A stretch of DNA of 42,936 bases from Dehalococcoidia bacterium (GCA_009841605.1 VXLM01000022.1:1-42936), one strand, 5' to 3'. Shown: positions 7,766 to 16,409, numbered from the stretch's first letter. The notes: generated by a model from the sequence alone, not told the origin. Numbers and translations are program-made.

Positions 7766-8866
7766 GTGACCATAACCGTGCCCGACTGGGTGACATATCC
7801 CGATGACGACTGGGAACAGACAACGCCCGAGGAGACCGGTCTCGACCACGACAGGTTCCGACAGTGGCTGGCCGGGCTCGACGTAAGAGGCGCGAGCTTC
7901 GGGGGCGAGGACCACTCCGGCGACAAGTACGGTGCCGTCCTGACCCGTGGGGGCTACCTCGTCCACTCGTGGGGAGATCGGCATTACTCGCACCACACGG
8001 CGTCGGTAGGGAAGGCCCTGACGTGGGCGGTGCTCGGATTCGCCGTGATGGACGGGTTGATCGACCCCGACGAGCCAATCAACAGGTACTGGACGGGTCA
8101 CGGCGAGCTCTCTCACCCCCACAAGTACCTGACCGAAGGCCACCATAAAACCCTGACGTGGCGACACCTCGTGGGCAAGCGCACCGAGAGCCTCCACTGG
8201 GGCGGTTTCCCTATGGAAATCGGGAACCGCTGGGCGGAGAAGCGCACGGGGCTGGAGGAGCGCGACGCCGTACCAGGGGTGGCGGAATGGGCGAACTGGA
8301 CGGGCGATCCCTACTACGACTGCTACTCGCACGTCGAGCCCGGCACGAAGGGACTCTACAGCAGCGCGGGGTTCTGGCGGCTCGGACAGGCGCTCACGCA
8401 CGTTTGGGGACGCGATATCAAGGACGTGGTGCAGGAGCGGCTGTTCGACCGCATCGGCATCAAGGCTGAGCGCTGGGACTGGTTCGCAGGGGGCTGGGTC
8501 AAGAACCAAAAGTATTTCTATCCAACGCTCCCCGACTCCTACACCTACCTCGACCCTCCCTACGAAATCGCGGGAAACGTCGTCAGGAGCGGGCCCGGCT
8601 GGGTCGTGTGGAGCGCATCGGACATGGCCCGGTTCGGACACCTCAACGCCACGCGCGGGCTGTGGAAGGGCGAGCAGATCATTGACCCCGACTGGCTCAG
8701 GCCACATAGCGGGGGAAACAAGAGCGGCTCCAGCGGCGAGAGTAGGTATTTCACCGCACTCGGCGTGGTGACCACCCAAGGGCTGCCGGAATTCAGGCAC
8801 GCCACCGAGACGCGAAGCATCCTCCCAGAGGAACTGTTCGTCGGCCCGGTCAGTCGGACACCCTGA
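7766..8866 (+). CDS. Class C beta-lactamase-like serine hydrolase
   Basis: A 366-residue protein from GTG 7766, chosen because GGAG lies 6 nt upstream; a longer frame opens at 7718 inside the previous gene. The SxxK nucleophile motif is SVGK within HTASVGKALTW. The second box reads YSS (LYSSAGFWRLG) where class C enzymes have YxN, so the catalytic base is conserved but the third residue differs. WSASDMARFGHL is the typical downstream helix. The family contains esterases, D-aminopeptidases and amidases. No signal peptide is visible, so it is probably cytoplasmic. The 3' end overlaps the convergent NAD-kinase-like gene by 17 nt. Confidence 0.82.
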   Translation: MTITVPDWVTYPDDDWEQTTPEETGLDHDRFRQWLAGLDVRGASFGGEDHSGDKYGAVLTRGGYLVHSWGDRHYSHHTASVGKALTWAVLGFAVMDGLIDPDEPINRYWTGHGELSHPHKYLTEGHHKTLTWRHLVGKRTESLHWGGFPMEIGNRWAEKRTGLEERDAVPGVAEWANWTGDPYYDCYSHVEPGTKGLYSSAGFWRLGQALTHVWGRDIKDVVQERLFDRIGIKAERWDWFAGGWVKNQKYFYPTLPDSYTYLDPPYEIAGNVVRSGPGWVVWSASDMARFGHLNATRGLWKGEQIIDPDWLRPHSGGNKSGSSGESRYFTALGVVTTQGLPEFRHATETRSILPEELFVGPVSRTP

Positions 8867-9965
8867 CCATCGCCGACTCGGCGCGTCCGGTCGTGACCAT
8901 GAGGTAGCCGCTGAGTTCGCGGTCGATCTCCTTGCAGCCCGTATCGGCCATGAGCGGCCGGCGACCCAACGAACCGAGCTTGCGGCGAGTCGCGACGACG
9001 ATGACGTTCTCCTTGCCCACCCGTCGGATGACATCGGCCCCAATCTGCTGGTTCCCACGCCCGAAGATGTGCCCTTGCCCACCGATCGCCGTAACGACGA
9101 TCTTGGCCGGGAGCGTGTCGTCCACCAGTTCTAGCAGTTGCGTCTCCCTCACGTCCGACGCGACAATCTTTCCGTTGAGCACCACGTCCACGCCGAGCAG
9201 CGTCTTCTGGACGCCCAGGACGTCGGCGATGCCCTTCGTTGTGGTGCCGGGTCCGATGATATAGAGGGTGCCGTTCTGCATGGAGTCGACAACCTCCCCC
9301 GCGATGGCCAAGATGTCCTCTCCCTCGTCGGCGTGGCTCGGCGACTTGGTGACCTGCACGTGCGACGCATCGTCCGGTATGCGTAGGTACCCGTAGAGTC
9401 GCGCTTGGACCTCACCGTCACGGAACGCGTCCTCGTCGATGTCCATCACCTCGCCCAACCTTGTGTGAGGCGCTTCGCCGGACAGGAACCGCGTCGCCGC
9501 TCGTCCAGCGGCGAGGGGTGTCGTCGCGTAAACGCCCGAGTACATCTTCACGCCTGCGGGAATTCCGAGAGTCGGAACGGCGTCTCCGACTGCGCCGCAC
9601 AGGTCGCGCGCTGTCCCGTCTCCACCGGCGAAGAGGATCAGGTCTACCTCGCGCTCCGCCATTTCCTGTGCGGCGTATCGTGTATCTTCGGCTGAAGTGT
9701 CGCCGGCATTGACCGATCCAACAACTATAGGAGACAGCCCGGCCTCTCGTGCCTCTTCCTCGCCCATCAGACCGGGATAGGTGAGCACCTCAAGACCATC
9801 GAGACGGCCAAGCTCACGCAGGGCCTCGACCGCCCTTGGCGCGGCGCGGGGAACGGCACCCATCCCCAACGCCTTGCGGTAGGTCGTGGCACCGTCCGTG
9901 CCCTTCAGCCCGACCGTTCCGCCGAGACCGGCAATGGGATTGACGATGAGTCCAAGCTTCTTCAC
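8850..9965 (-). CDS. ATP-NAD kinase family protein (AcoX/COG3199 type)
   Basis: This is about 371 residues from GTG 9965, giving the family-typical N-terminus KKLGLIVNPIAGLGG. In-frame upstream alternatives are GTG 9983 and ATG 10010, none with a strong ribosome-binding site. The kinase core motif FAGGDGTARDL is present, as is the family's TLYIIGPGTTTKGIADVLG segment and a C-terminal region with GNQQIGADVIRRVG. The inferred role is NAD phosphorylation or a related nucleotide phosphorylation using ATP or polyphosphate. This group is longer than classical NadK and its substrate is less certain. Cytoplasmic. It is divergent from the ABC exporter. Confidence 0.82.
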   Translation of the reverse strand: MKKLGLIVNPIAGLGGTVGLKGTDGATTYRKALGMGAVPRAAPRAVEALRELGRLDGLEVLTYPGLMGEEEAREAGLSPIVVGSVNAGDTSAEDTRYAAQEMAEREVDLILFAGGDGTARDLCGAVGDAVPTLGIPAGVKMYSGVYATTPLAAGRAATRFLSGEAPHTRLGEVMDIDEDAFRDGEVQARLYGYLRIPDDASHVQVTKSPSHADEGEDILAIAGEVVDSMQNGTLYIIGPGTTTKGIADVLGVQKTLLGVDVVLNGKIVASDVRETQLLELVDDTLPAKIVVTAIGGQGHIFGRGNQQIGADVIRRVGKENVIVVATRRKLGSLGRRPLMADTGCKEIDRELSGYLMVTTGRAESAMVRVSD

Positions 9966-10188
9966 GGTCTTTATCTTACTCACTTTCGAGTAGCCCGGTT
10001 GTTCCTGCATTATCTCTCTGACGGGTGTGTTGCACGACAATTTTGAAGGTGTAGGTGAATAAGAGGCTATGAACAGGCCGCGTACGTCACGCGGGGGTAC
10101 GGTGCTACTTGATGGACTCTCTCGCTCAGAATCTCTCTTCCAGCATAGGGGCATCAAACCCAATTCCTTCGATTCACTCAAACTACTC

Positions 10189-10217
10189 TTGACATGCGAA
10201 CTTAATTCCTGCACAAT
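10189..10217 (+). promoter_or_regulatory. Sigma-70-type promoter of the ABC exporter
   Basis: TTGACA at 10189-10194 is a perfect -35. It is separated by 17 bp from CACAAT (10212-10217, four of six matches to TATAAT). Transcription would begin near 10224, leaving a leader of roughly 23 nt. AGGAG at 10228-10232 is 14 nt from the ATG at 10247, rather far for a ribosome-binding site. Confidence 0.55.
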
Positions 10218-10246
10218 ACGACTCAACAGGAGTTGACGACCCATAC

Positions 10247-12013
10247 ATGAAAATTTTCCTCAGACTTATCGGATACGGCCTGCGCAACAAGGCTCTCGTC
10301 GTCGGCGCGTATGTGTCCATGGCCCTCTCCGTGGCCTCCGGCCTCGCCATGCCCTGGCTCGCGGGCTCCGCTATCGACGAGGCCCTCAACCGCGCCATTG
10401 AGGAGGGGAAACTCACGGCACTCTTCCTTCTCGCGGGCTCTATCCTTCTCGCCGGCGCTCTGCGAGGTCTCTTCAGCTATTTGCAAAACTACCTCGCCGA
10501 GGCCATCTCCCAGAAGACCGCCTACGACATCCGTCACGACATCTTCACCAAGCTCCAGAACCTCAGCTTCGGCTTCCACGACCAACAGCAGACCGGCGAT
10601 CTCATGTCAAAGGCCACCGCCGACGTCGAGGCGGTCCAACGCTTCATGAGCTCCGCCCTCATTCGCGGTCTGTCGATGGTCGCCACCTTCCTCTTCGTGG
10701 CCTTCATCATGGCCTCATTCAACTGGCGCCTCGCCATCGTCGTGATGCTCTTCGTTCCTCCCGTCCTCTGGCGCGCTTTCAGCATGTCGCGGAAGCTGCG
10801 CCACATCTGGGGGGCAGTCCAGGAAGAAACAGGCAAGATGACCGCCGTCCTCCAAGAAAACATCGCAGGCATCAAGGTCGTCAAGGTCTTCGGGGCCCGC
10901 CGCTTCGCCGAGGAACAGTTCGCCGAACGCTCCGATGCTGTCCGCGACCTCACCTACTACGCCACCAAGCAGTTCGCCCTCCACGGCTCCCTGATGACTT
11001 TCATCTTCACCGCCGCCACCGGGGCCGTTCTATGGTTCGGCGGACAGGAGATCGCCGCCGACCGCCTGACCCCCGGTCAACTCGCCGCGTTCATCCTCTA
11101 CATCGGCATGATGGCCATGCCCGTCCGCATGATGGGCTTCATGGTGAACATGTTCTCCCGCGCACACGCCGCCGGACAGCGCATCTTCGACGTTATCGAT
11201 GCCGAAACCTCTGTCGTGGAACGTCCAAACGCCCGTCCACTCAACGGCGTCAGCGGCCGCGTCAAGTTCGACCGCGTCTCCATGAGCTATGAACAGACCG
11301 ACACGCCCGTCGTCCGTGACATCAGCTTCGAGGTCGAGCCCGGCCAGCTCGTCGCCATCCTCGGCGCGCCTGGCTCCGGCAAGAGCACTCTCGTCCACCT
11401 CGTCCCCCGCTTCTACGACGTGACCGATGGCGCAGTGCTGATCGACGGCATGGATGTCCGTGACGCGACACTTTCCTCTCTACGACGCAACGTGGGAATC
11501 GTCATGCAGGACGTCTTCGTCTTCGGCGCGTCCATCCGCGACAACATCGCCTACGGCGCCGAAGACGCCACCACCGACCGGATCATAAATGCCGCCAAAA
11601 TCGCCCAGCTTCACGATTTCGTCGAGCAGACTCCGCGAGGCTACGATACGTGGGTCGGCGAACGAGGCGTCCGCCTCTCCGGGGGGCAGCGACAGCGACT
11701 CGCCATCGCCCGAACGCTCCTCATAGACCCTCCGATTCTGATCCTCGACGACTCCACGTCCAGCGTAGACATGGGCACCGAGTACCAGATACAACAGGCC
11801 CTCCAAGAGGTCATAACGGGTAGAACGACCTTCGTCATCGCCCACCGGCTCTCCACCGTCCGCCGCGCCGACCTCACGCTCGTCCTCGACAAAGGAGAGA
11901 TCGTGGAAAGCGGCACGCACGAAGAGCTTATGGACATCGGCGGCTTCTACAAGAACATCTACGAGATGCAGCTCCGCCCGCAGGGCGACGAGTCGCCATC
12001 AGCGATCTCATAG
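10247..12013 (+). CDS. ABC exporter, fused membrane and ATP-binding domains (MdlB/LmrA type)
   Basis: A 588-residue half-transporter. An N-terminal type IV ABC membrane domain has about six helices (residues 1-310). The nucleotide-binding domain follows, with Walker A GAPGSGKST, Q-loop region VGIVMQDVFVFG, signature LSGGQRQRLAIA, Walker B LILDDSTSSVD and switch His in VIAHRLSTV. The residue after Walker B is Asp instead of the usual catalytic Glu, which is seen in one partner of heterodimeric exporters of this class and suggests a slow or degenerate site. No partner half-transporter adjoins it, so it may pair with a protein encoded elsewhere or act as a homodimer. Likely substrates are lipids, peptides or drugs. 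Confidence 0.92.
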   Translation: MKIFLRLIGYGLRNKALVVGAYVSMALSVASGLAMPWLAGSAIDEALNRAIEEGKLTALFLLAGSILLAGALRGLFSYLQNYLAEAISQKTAYDIRHDIFTKLQNLSFGFHDQQQTGDLMSKATADVEAVQRFMSSALIRGLSMVATFLFVAFIMASFNWRLAIVVMLFVPPVLWRAFSMSRKLRHIWGAVQEETGKMTAVLQENIAGIKVVKVFGARRFAEEQFAERSDAVRDLTYYATKQFALHGSLMTFIFTAATGAVLWFGGQEIAADRLTPGQLAAFILYIGMMAMPVRMMGFMVNMFSRAHAAGQRIFDVIDAETSVVERPNARPLNGVSGRVKFDRVSMSYEQTDTPVVRDISFEVEPGQLVAILGAPGSGKSTLVHLVPRFYDVTDGAVLIDGMDVRDATLSSLRRNVGIVMQDVFVFGASIRDNIAYGAEDATTDRIINAAKIAQLHDFVEQTPRGYDTWVGERGVRLSGGQRQRLAIARTLLIDPPILILDDSTSSVDMGTEYQIQQALQEVITGRTTFVIAHRLSTVRRADLTLVLDKGEIVESGTHEELMDIGGFYKNIYEMQLRPQGDESPSAIS

Positions 12014-12021
12014 AGTATTCG

Positions 12022-13077
12022 CTACGGCATCAGCTTCCCGTCCGCCTGCGCGAAGCATCGCGCTACATAGTGTGGCGCTACCGATACCCGCACGGAATCT
12101 CCCGGCTCGTATCGCTCGTAATGCGGGCGCTGGGCCCGCACCACCGCACCCGACGGCAGTTCAACGACGTACAGGTCCCATATCCCCTGGAACGTCCTCG
12201 ACAACACAGTAGCCGTACCCTCCGTCGACCGAGTCAGTTCGATGTCGTCCGGCCTAGTCATCACCTCGCACGGCCCTGAGTCCTCCCCGCTCATGGGGAA
12301 AGCTCCAAGCTCCATCTCCACCTTACCGTTCGCATACTCGGCAGGGAGGAAATCAGCAACGCCCATGAACCCCGCGGCAAACCTCGTTTGCGGCTCATGG
12401 AACACCTGCTCCGGCGTACCCGTCTGCTCGATTCGCCCGTCGTTGATGATCGCGATTCGGTTCCCCATGAACAGGGCGTCCTCCTGGTCGTGCGTGACGA
12501 AGATCACGGTCACGCCAGCGTCCGCAAGGATCGACTTGACCTCTCCCCTGATTCGGGCTCTCAGGTCGGCATCGAGGTTAGAGAATGGCTCGTCCAGCAG
12601 CATCACCTCCGGGTTCGGGGCCAGTGCGCGGGCCAGGGCTACCCGCTGCTGCTCACCGCCCGAAAGCTCGTGGGGATATCGCTGCTCCAGATGAGTGAGC
12701 CGCACCAGTTCTAGCGCTTCCCGCATGCGTTTAGTTCGCTCATAGGATCCGAGCTTGTGAAGTCCGAACGCCACGTTTTCGCTCACCGTTTTGTGTGGGA
12801 ACAGAGCGTGCTCCTGGAACACGAGCCCGACGCTCCGGCGCTCAGGCGGAACGTGCGCCTTGCTAGAGGAAACCACCGTCCCACGCAGGGATATCTCCCC
12901 AGCGTCTACCGACTCGAACCCGGCGATCAGGCGCAGAGTGGTCGTCTTGCCGCTTCCGCTGGGCCCGACAATCGACAGAGTCTCCCCCGGCTGCACCGCC
13001 AACTCGACCCCGTCCACCGCCACTATGTCGCCGTACCGCTTGGTCAGCCCGGTGCAGCGCACCGCGAATGTGCTCAT
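12022..13077 (-). CDS. fbpC: Iron(III)-type ABC importer ATP-binding protein
   Basis: The 351-residue ATPase of the importer encoded by the next two genes. Motifs are Walker A GPSGSGKTT, signature LSGGEQQRVALARAL, Walker B VMLLDEPFSNLD and the His switch VIFVTHDQEDA. The C-terminal TOBE/regulatory domain (CEVMTRPDDIELTRS) is as in FbpC, PotA and CysA proteins. Its ATG at 13077 overlaps the stop of the permease gene by 4 nt, indicating translational coupling. Assignment to iron rests on the permease and binding protein; thiamine or phosphonate transport by similar systems is an alternative. Confidence 0.88.
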   Translation of the reverse strand: MSTFAVRCTGLTKRYGDIVAVDGVELAVQPGETLSIVGPSGSGKTTTLRLIAGFESVDAGEISLRGTVVSSSKAHVPPERRSVGLVFQEHALFPHKTVSENVAFGLHKLGSYERTKRMREALELVRLTHLEQRYPHELSGGEQQRVALARALAPNPEVMLLDEPFSNLDADLRARIRGEVKSILADAGVTVIFVTHDQEDALFMGNRIAIINDGRIEQTGTPEQVFHEPQTRFAAGFMGVADFLPAEYANGKVEMELGAFPMSGEDSGPCEVMTRPDDIELTRSTEGTATVLSRTFQGIWDLYVVELPSGAVVRAQRPHYERYEPGDSVRVSVAPHYVARCFAQADGKLMP

Positions 13078-14738
13078 GGACTCACGCTCCCGGAAGAGGT
13101 CGCTGTCCCGAATTCACGTGTCACGAGAAACGCCATCGGTACGGAGGATATCACGATCAGTAACAGGGCCGGTGCCGCCGCCTGCGCGAAGAACGCCTCC
13201 GTCGAGGCCGACCACACCGCGGTGGCCAGAGTATCGAATCCCAGCGGCCCCAAGATCAGCGTCGCCGGCAGCTCCTTCATCGCGATCAGGAACACCAGGG
13301 CCGCCCCCATGACGATACCCGGCGCAATGAGTGGCGCGGTTACTGTCCGTATCGTTTGCGCAGGCGTACGGCCAAGACTTCGCGCCGCATCCTCCAAGCT
13401 GGGACTGACTTTGAGCAGCGCGGCTCGCGTCGCGCCCAGGGCCGCCGGAAGAAACAGTACGACATAGGCGAACACCAGCAGCCACACGGTCTGATATACC
13501 GGTCTCGCGTAGTTCACCGCGAAGAATACCAGCGCCAGCGCCACCACGATTCCTGGAAGGGCGAATCCGGTGAAGCTCATACGCTCGATGAGGTGCGAGA
13601 GCCTACCGGGATGCCGCACCACCATCACCGCCACGGGAATGGAACACACCGCCGCCATGACTGCCGCCGCTCCAGACACGACCAGTGAGTTCACCGTGGC
13701 GCTCCAGAGCAACAACAGTGGCTCACCAGCTAGGACTCCCCTGATAAGCCAGTGGAGAAGGACCCCTGCCGGAATTCCAAGCGCAAGCGCCACCACGACG
13801 CCCAGAAATGCCAACGCAGGCCATTTCCACCGGCCCAGTCGCACAACCTCGGTCCTGCGTGACGCACCGGAGCCGGTGCGATGATACCGCAGCCTCCCGC
13901 GCGTATACGAGTCGAGTAGGACAATCGCCAGGGCCATCCCGACCAGCGCGAGCGACAGGACACCCGCGATGCTCCGGTCGAATGCCGTCTGGTACTGCTG
14001 GTAGATGACCCACGTGAACGTCGGATACCGCATCAATGACACGGCGCCGAATTCGCTCAGCGTGTACAGCGCCACGAGCAAAGACCCGGAGATGATCGCC
14101 GGGCGCAGTTGCGGCAGAGTCACTCGGAACGCGGTACTCAGTTTCCCATGTCCAAGTGTCCGCGCCGACTCTTCCAGCGATGGATCAAGCCCTTGGAAGG
14201 CACTCTTGACGGTGAGCAGTATGTATGGATAGCTCAAGAGGACCAGCACCAGCGCCGCACCCGGCAGGCCATATATGTCCGGCAGCCGCTCCACGCCCAG
14301 AGGTTCGAGGACCTGCTGGAGAACTCCTCGCGGCCCCAGCACCGACACGAACAGGAATGCGCCCACGAAGGTCGGCACGACCAATGGCATCGCGGTCAAC
14401 ACCGACCACACGCGGCGGTAAGGCAAGTCGCTTCTTGTCGTAAGCCAGGCTATGGGGACGGCCAAAAGTACCGAAAACCCAGTGACTATGAAAACGAGCA
14501 GGCTCGTTCTTCCGATGATGTGAAGAGTGCGGACGCGGAACAAAAGCTCCCACGCCTCAGTCGTCGCCCCTGCACCACGTATGACCAAGTAGGCGATTGG
14601 GAGCAGCATGGCGAGGCCGACCAACACCGCCGGGACCACAATCGTCGCGGGCGGCAGCCTCGAAGAATCCTGCCGACCCCGCCGGGGGAGGTGCTCTCCA
14701 GCGGGGTCGGCAAGCGGAGATGGTCCTGCTGAGATCAA
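13074..14738 (-). CDS. fbpB: Iron(III)-type ABC importer permease, two fused domains
   Basis: A 554-residue membrane protein with two tandem BPD-type permease domains, as is normal for FbpB/SfuB. Each half carries an EAA loop: LEESARTLGHGKLSTAFRVT in the first and LEDAARSLGRTPAQTIRTVT in the second. There are about 12 membrane helices. The apparent start at 14738 is TTG without a good ribosome-binding site, so the true N-terminus may lie slightly inside. It follows the binding-protein gene by 27 nt and overlaps the ATPase gene by 4 nt, so the three genes form one operon. Confidence 0.88.
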   Translation of the reverse strand: MISAGPSPLADPAGEHLPRRGRQDSSRLPPATIVVPAVLVGLAMLLPIAYLVIRGAGATTEAWELLFRVRTLHIIGRTSLLVFIVTGFSVLLAVPIAWLTTRSDLPYRRVWSVLTAMPLVVPTFVGAFLFVSVLGPRGVLQQVLEPLGVERLPDIYGLPGAALVLVLLSYPYILLTVKSAFQGLDPSLEESARTLGHGKLSTAFRVTLPQLRPAIISGSLLVALYTLSEFGAVSLMRYPTFTWVIYQQYQTAFDRSIAGVLSLALVGMALAIVLLDSYTRGRLRYHRTGSGASRRTEVVRLGRWKWPALAFLGVVVALALGIPAGVLLHWLIRGVLAGEPLLLLWSATVNSLVVSGAAAVMAAVCSIPVAVMVVRHPGRLSHLIERMSFTGFALPGIVVALALVFFAVNYARPVYQTVWLLVFAYVVLFLPAALGATRAALLKVSPSLEDAARSLGRTPAQTIRTVTAPLIAPGIVMGAALVFLIAMKELPATLILGPLGFDTLATAVWSASTEAFFAQAAAPALLLIVISSVPMAFLVTREFGTATSSGSVSP

Positions 14739-14765
14739 GAGGTTGGTGACTTCTCCGGCACTAGA

Positions 14766-15857
14766 CTATTCAAGGATGCCAAGCTCGCGAAGCAAGCTTT
14801 GTGTGCCTTCCAGGTCGGCAAGGTCGGCCATGTCGACGTCAGGCTTGTTGATCTCATCAATTGGCATCAGGAGGCGGTTCGTCTTGACGCCTTCGACAAG
14901 GGGGTACTCATAGGTCTGCCCCGCGAAGTACTGCTGTCCAACCGTCGAGAGCATGAACTTTAGGAATTTTTCAGCGTTTTCGTGGTTCTGGCTCGTCTTG
15001 AGGATACCTGCTCCGGCAACCAATACAAGGCTTCCAGGCCCACCTGCAGTCGGGTGATAGTTTCGCGCTCCGAAAGCGTCACCCTCTTCCTGCAGGAACC
15101 GATGGAGGTAGTAGTGGTTGACGAGGCCGATGTCTATCTCGCCTGCAGCGGCTGCAGCTACCTGAGGAGTATTCTTGGGGTAGATGCCGGGTTCGTTGGC
15201 CTTGATGCCCTGAAGCCACTCGGTCGTCTTCTCCTCGCCCCAGAGCACCCTCATGGCCGTGACCATAGCCTGGAATGAGCCGTTCGTCGGAGCCCATCCC
15301 AACCTGCCTTTCCACTTGGGGTCGGTCAGGTCGAATATCGAGGCCGGGAGGTCTTCCTCGGTGAGGCTGTCGGTATTGTATACGAGGGTACGCGCGCGAC
15401 CGGAGATTCCGATCCAAAGCCCGGTCGGAGACTGGGCCCAGTCGGGAACGAGGCCGGTGACATCGCTCGGCAAGATACTGAACATTCCTGCCTGCGCGAC
15501 CGCTCCGAGACCACCCGGATCCTGGGCGAAGAACACGTCGGCAGGGCTGTTGCTGCCCTCTTCGAGGATTGTCGCCGCGATCGCTCCCGTACCTCCATAC
15601 TTCGTCGATACGTCTATGCCCGTCACCTCGCGAAACTGCTCGATGATCGGGCCCACCAACGATTCGCTTCGTCCTGAGTAGACGACCAGCGAGCCGGGGT
15701 CGCTTGGTACTTCTATAATCTGCGGCTCCGGTGTCGGGGCAGGCCGTGTCGTTGGAGCAGGCTGAGTAGATTCCGACTCGCTGCCGCACGCGGCGGTTGC
15801 AACCAATACCAGCGCCGCAAGGCTGTACGTTATCATTTCCTTCCAGAGTGTCCGCAC
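14766..15857 (-). CDS. fbpA: Iron(III)-type ABC importer substrate-binding lipoprotein
   Basis: A 363-residue periplasmic or surface binding protein. The signal peptide ends at Cys24 (ATAACGSE), giving a lipid anchor. The body matches the FbpA/type 2 binding-protein pattern: GSLVVYSGRSESLVGPIIEQ near the N-terminus, FFAQDPGGLGAVAQAGMF, and QYFAGQTYEYPLVEGV near the C-terminus. The paired tyrosines that hold ferric iron in FbpA may correspond to those in NHYYLHRF and YEYPL, but I cannot verify this. The GTG start at 15857 is supported by AGGAGG at 15868-15873. It is the first gene of the importer operon. Confidence 0.87.
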   Translation of the reverse strand: MRTLWKEMITYSLAALVLVATAACGSESESTQPAPTTRPAPTPEPQIIEVPSDPGSLVVYSGRSESLVGPIIEQFREVTGIDVSTKYGGTGAIAATILEEGSNSPADVFFAQDPGGLGAVAQAGMFSILPSDVTGLVPDWAQSPTGLWIGISGRARTLVYNTDSLTEEDLPASIFDLTDPKWKGRLGWAPTNGSFQAMVTAMRVLWGEEKTTEWLQGIKANEPGIYPKNTPQVAAAAAGEIDIGLVNHYYLHRFLQEEGDAFGARNYHPTAGGPGSLVLVAGAGILKTSQNHENAEKFLKFMLSTVGQQYFAGQTYEYPLVEGVKTNRLLMPIDEINKPDVDMADLADLEGTQSLLRELGILE

Positions 15858-15894
15858 GTTCTGTTGTACCTCCTGCTATCGTAGTGACGATAAC

Positions 15895-15936
15895 AGTATA
15901 TACATACTTTATTAGTATTGCAACACTTACTTTATT
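15895..15936 (-). promoter_or_regulatory. fbpABC promoter with overlapping operator-like repeats
   Basis: On the minus strand, TTGCAA (15918-15923) and TATACT (15895-15900) are separated by exactly 17 bp, a good -35/-10 pair. Start of transcription would be near 15888. The -35 sits in the middle of an imperfect palindrome, AGTATTGCAACACT (15914-15927). The palindrome is flanked by two direct copies of TACTTTATT (15905-15913 and 15928-15936), spaced 23 bp start to start. This layout is what a repressor-controlled promoter would show, and iron control is the obvious guess; it does not match a Fur or DtxR consensus that I can recall with certainty. Confidence 0.55.
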
Positions 15937-15977
15937 GAATTGTCCACGCAAATACCTTGTGTCGGAGGAAAAGGAAA

Positions 15978-15999
15978 GGGAGACGGTGTACCGTCTCCC
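15978..15999 (-). terminator. Rho-independent-type hairpin after the 45-codon gene
   Basis: GGGAGACGG (15978-15986) and CCGTCTCCC (15991-15999) form a perfect 9-bp stem with a 4-nt loop. In the minus-strand transcript the hairpin is followed by UUUCCUUUUCC. It lies 39 nt beyond the stop of the small membrane-protein gene (16039) and before the fbpABC promoter, separating the two transcription units. Confidence 0.65.
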
Positions 16000-16038
16000 C
16001 AAAGTGCTTCGACGCAAGCCTCTGTTTTTGTCCTACCT

Positions 16039-16176
16039 TTAAATGAGGAGTCCCACTGCTACGACTCCAGCAGCCAAGGCTATGAGAATCACGGAGTATC
16101 GAATTGCCAGAAACGCCCCCCTAGAATAGCGGGGAACCCTCGATCGATAGGTGCGTGTCGTGATCGTCGTCATCAT
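16039..16176 (-). CDS. Small single-span membrane protein (45 residues)
   Basis: From ATG 16176 (an adjacent ATG at 16173 is also possible) to TAA at 16039. The N-terminal half is positively charged (MMTTITTRTYRSRVPRYSRG). The C-terminal half is one hydrophobic helix (IRYSVILIALAAGVVAVGLL), so an N-in, C-out topology is expected. GGAAG precedes the start. Three flanking signals support expression: a promoter-like pair at 16231-16261, an inverted repeat overlapping its -35, and a strong hairpin with T-rich tail downstream. I recognise no family. Lying head-to-tail just upstream of an iron importer, it could be a regulator or accessory subunit, but that is speculation. Confidence 0.5.
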   Translation of the reverse strand: MMTTITTRTYRSRVPRYSRGAFLAIRYSVILIALAAGVVAVGLLI

Positions 16177-16230
16177 GCTTCCTAATGTATTCTCTTATGT
16201 CGGCCAGTCGCGAGCTATCGTCGATGGCAC

Positions 16231-16287
16231 ATGATACAACCAGTCTACCCTTTCTTGTCAAGTACGGACAGTATTATTTTCGTACTT
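16231..16287 (-). promoter_or_regulatory. Promoter and inverted repeat upstream of the 45-codon gene
   Basis: On the minus strand, a perfect TTGACA (16256-16261) is followed after 19 bp by TATCAT (16231-16236, five of six matches). An inverted repeat, AAGTACG (16260-16266) and CGTACTT (16281-16287) with a 14-bp spacer, overlaps the -35 by two bases, a typical operator position. Confidence 0.4.
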
Positions 16288-16337
16288 TTTGCGATCTGAT
16301 CAGTCTCGGCACTCCACCCATTGCGGGTCGCACAGTG

Positions 16338-16351
16338 TGTCCCAAGGGACA
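16338..16351. promoter_or_regulatory. Palindrome TGTCCCAAGGGACA upstream of the DUF3179 gene
   Basis: Two perfect 6-bp arms separated by AA, about 60 nt before the start of the DUF3179 gene and in the same divergent intergenic region as the small membrane-protein promoter. It could be an operator; no regulator is identified. Confidence 0.3.
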
Positions 16352-16409
16352 ACGAGGGTGAATCCGACGAACTCAAAGCATCATCAAATAGATAGAATAC
16401 CCATCGGAT

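Noticed and set aside
9966-10244. Upstream extension of the NAD-kinase-like gene
   Set aside because: The family's N-terminus begins at KKLGLIVNPIAG; the extension is low in conserved features and overlaps the promoter of the divergent ABC exporter.
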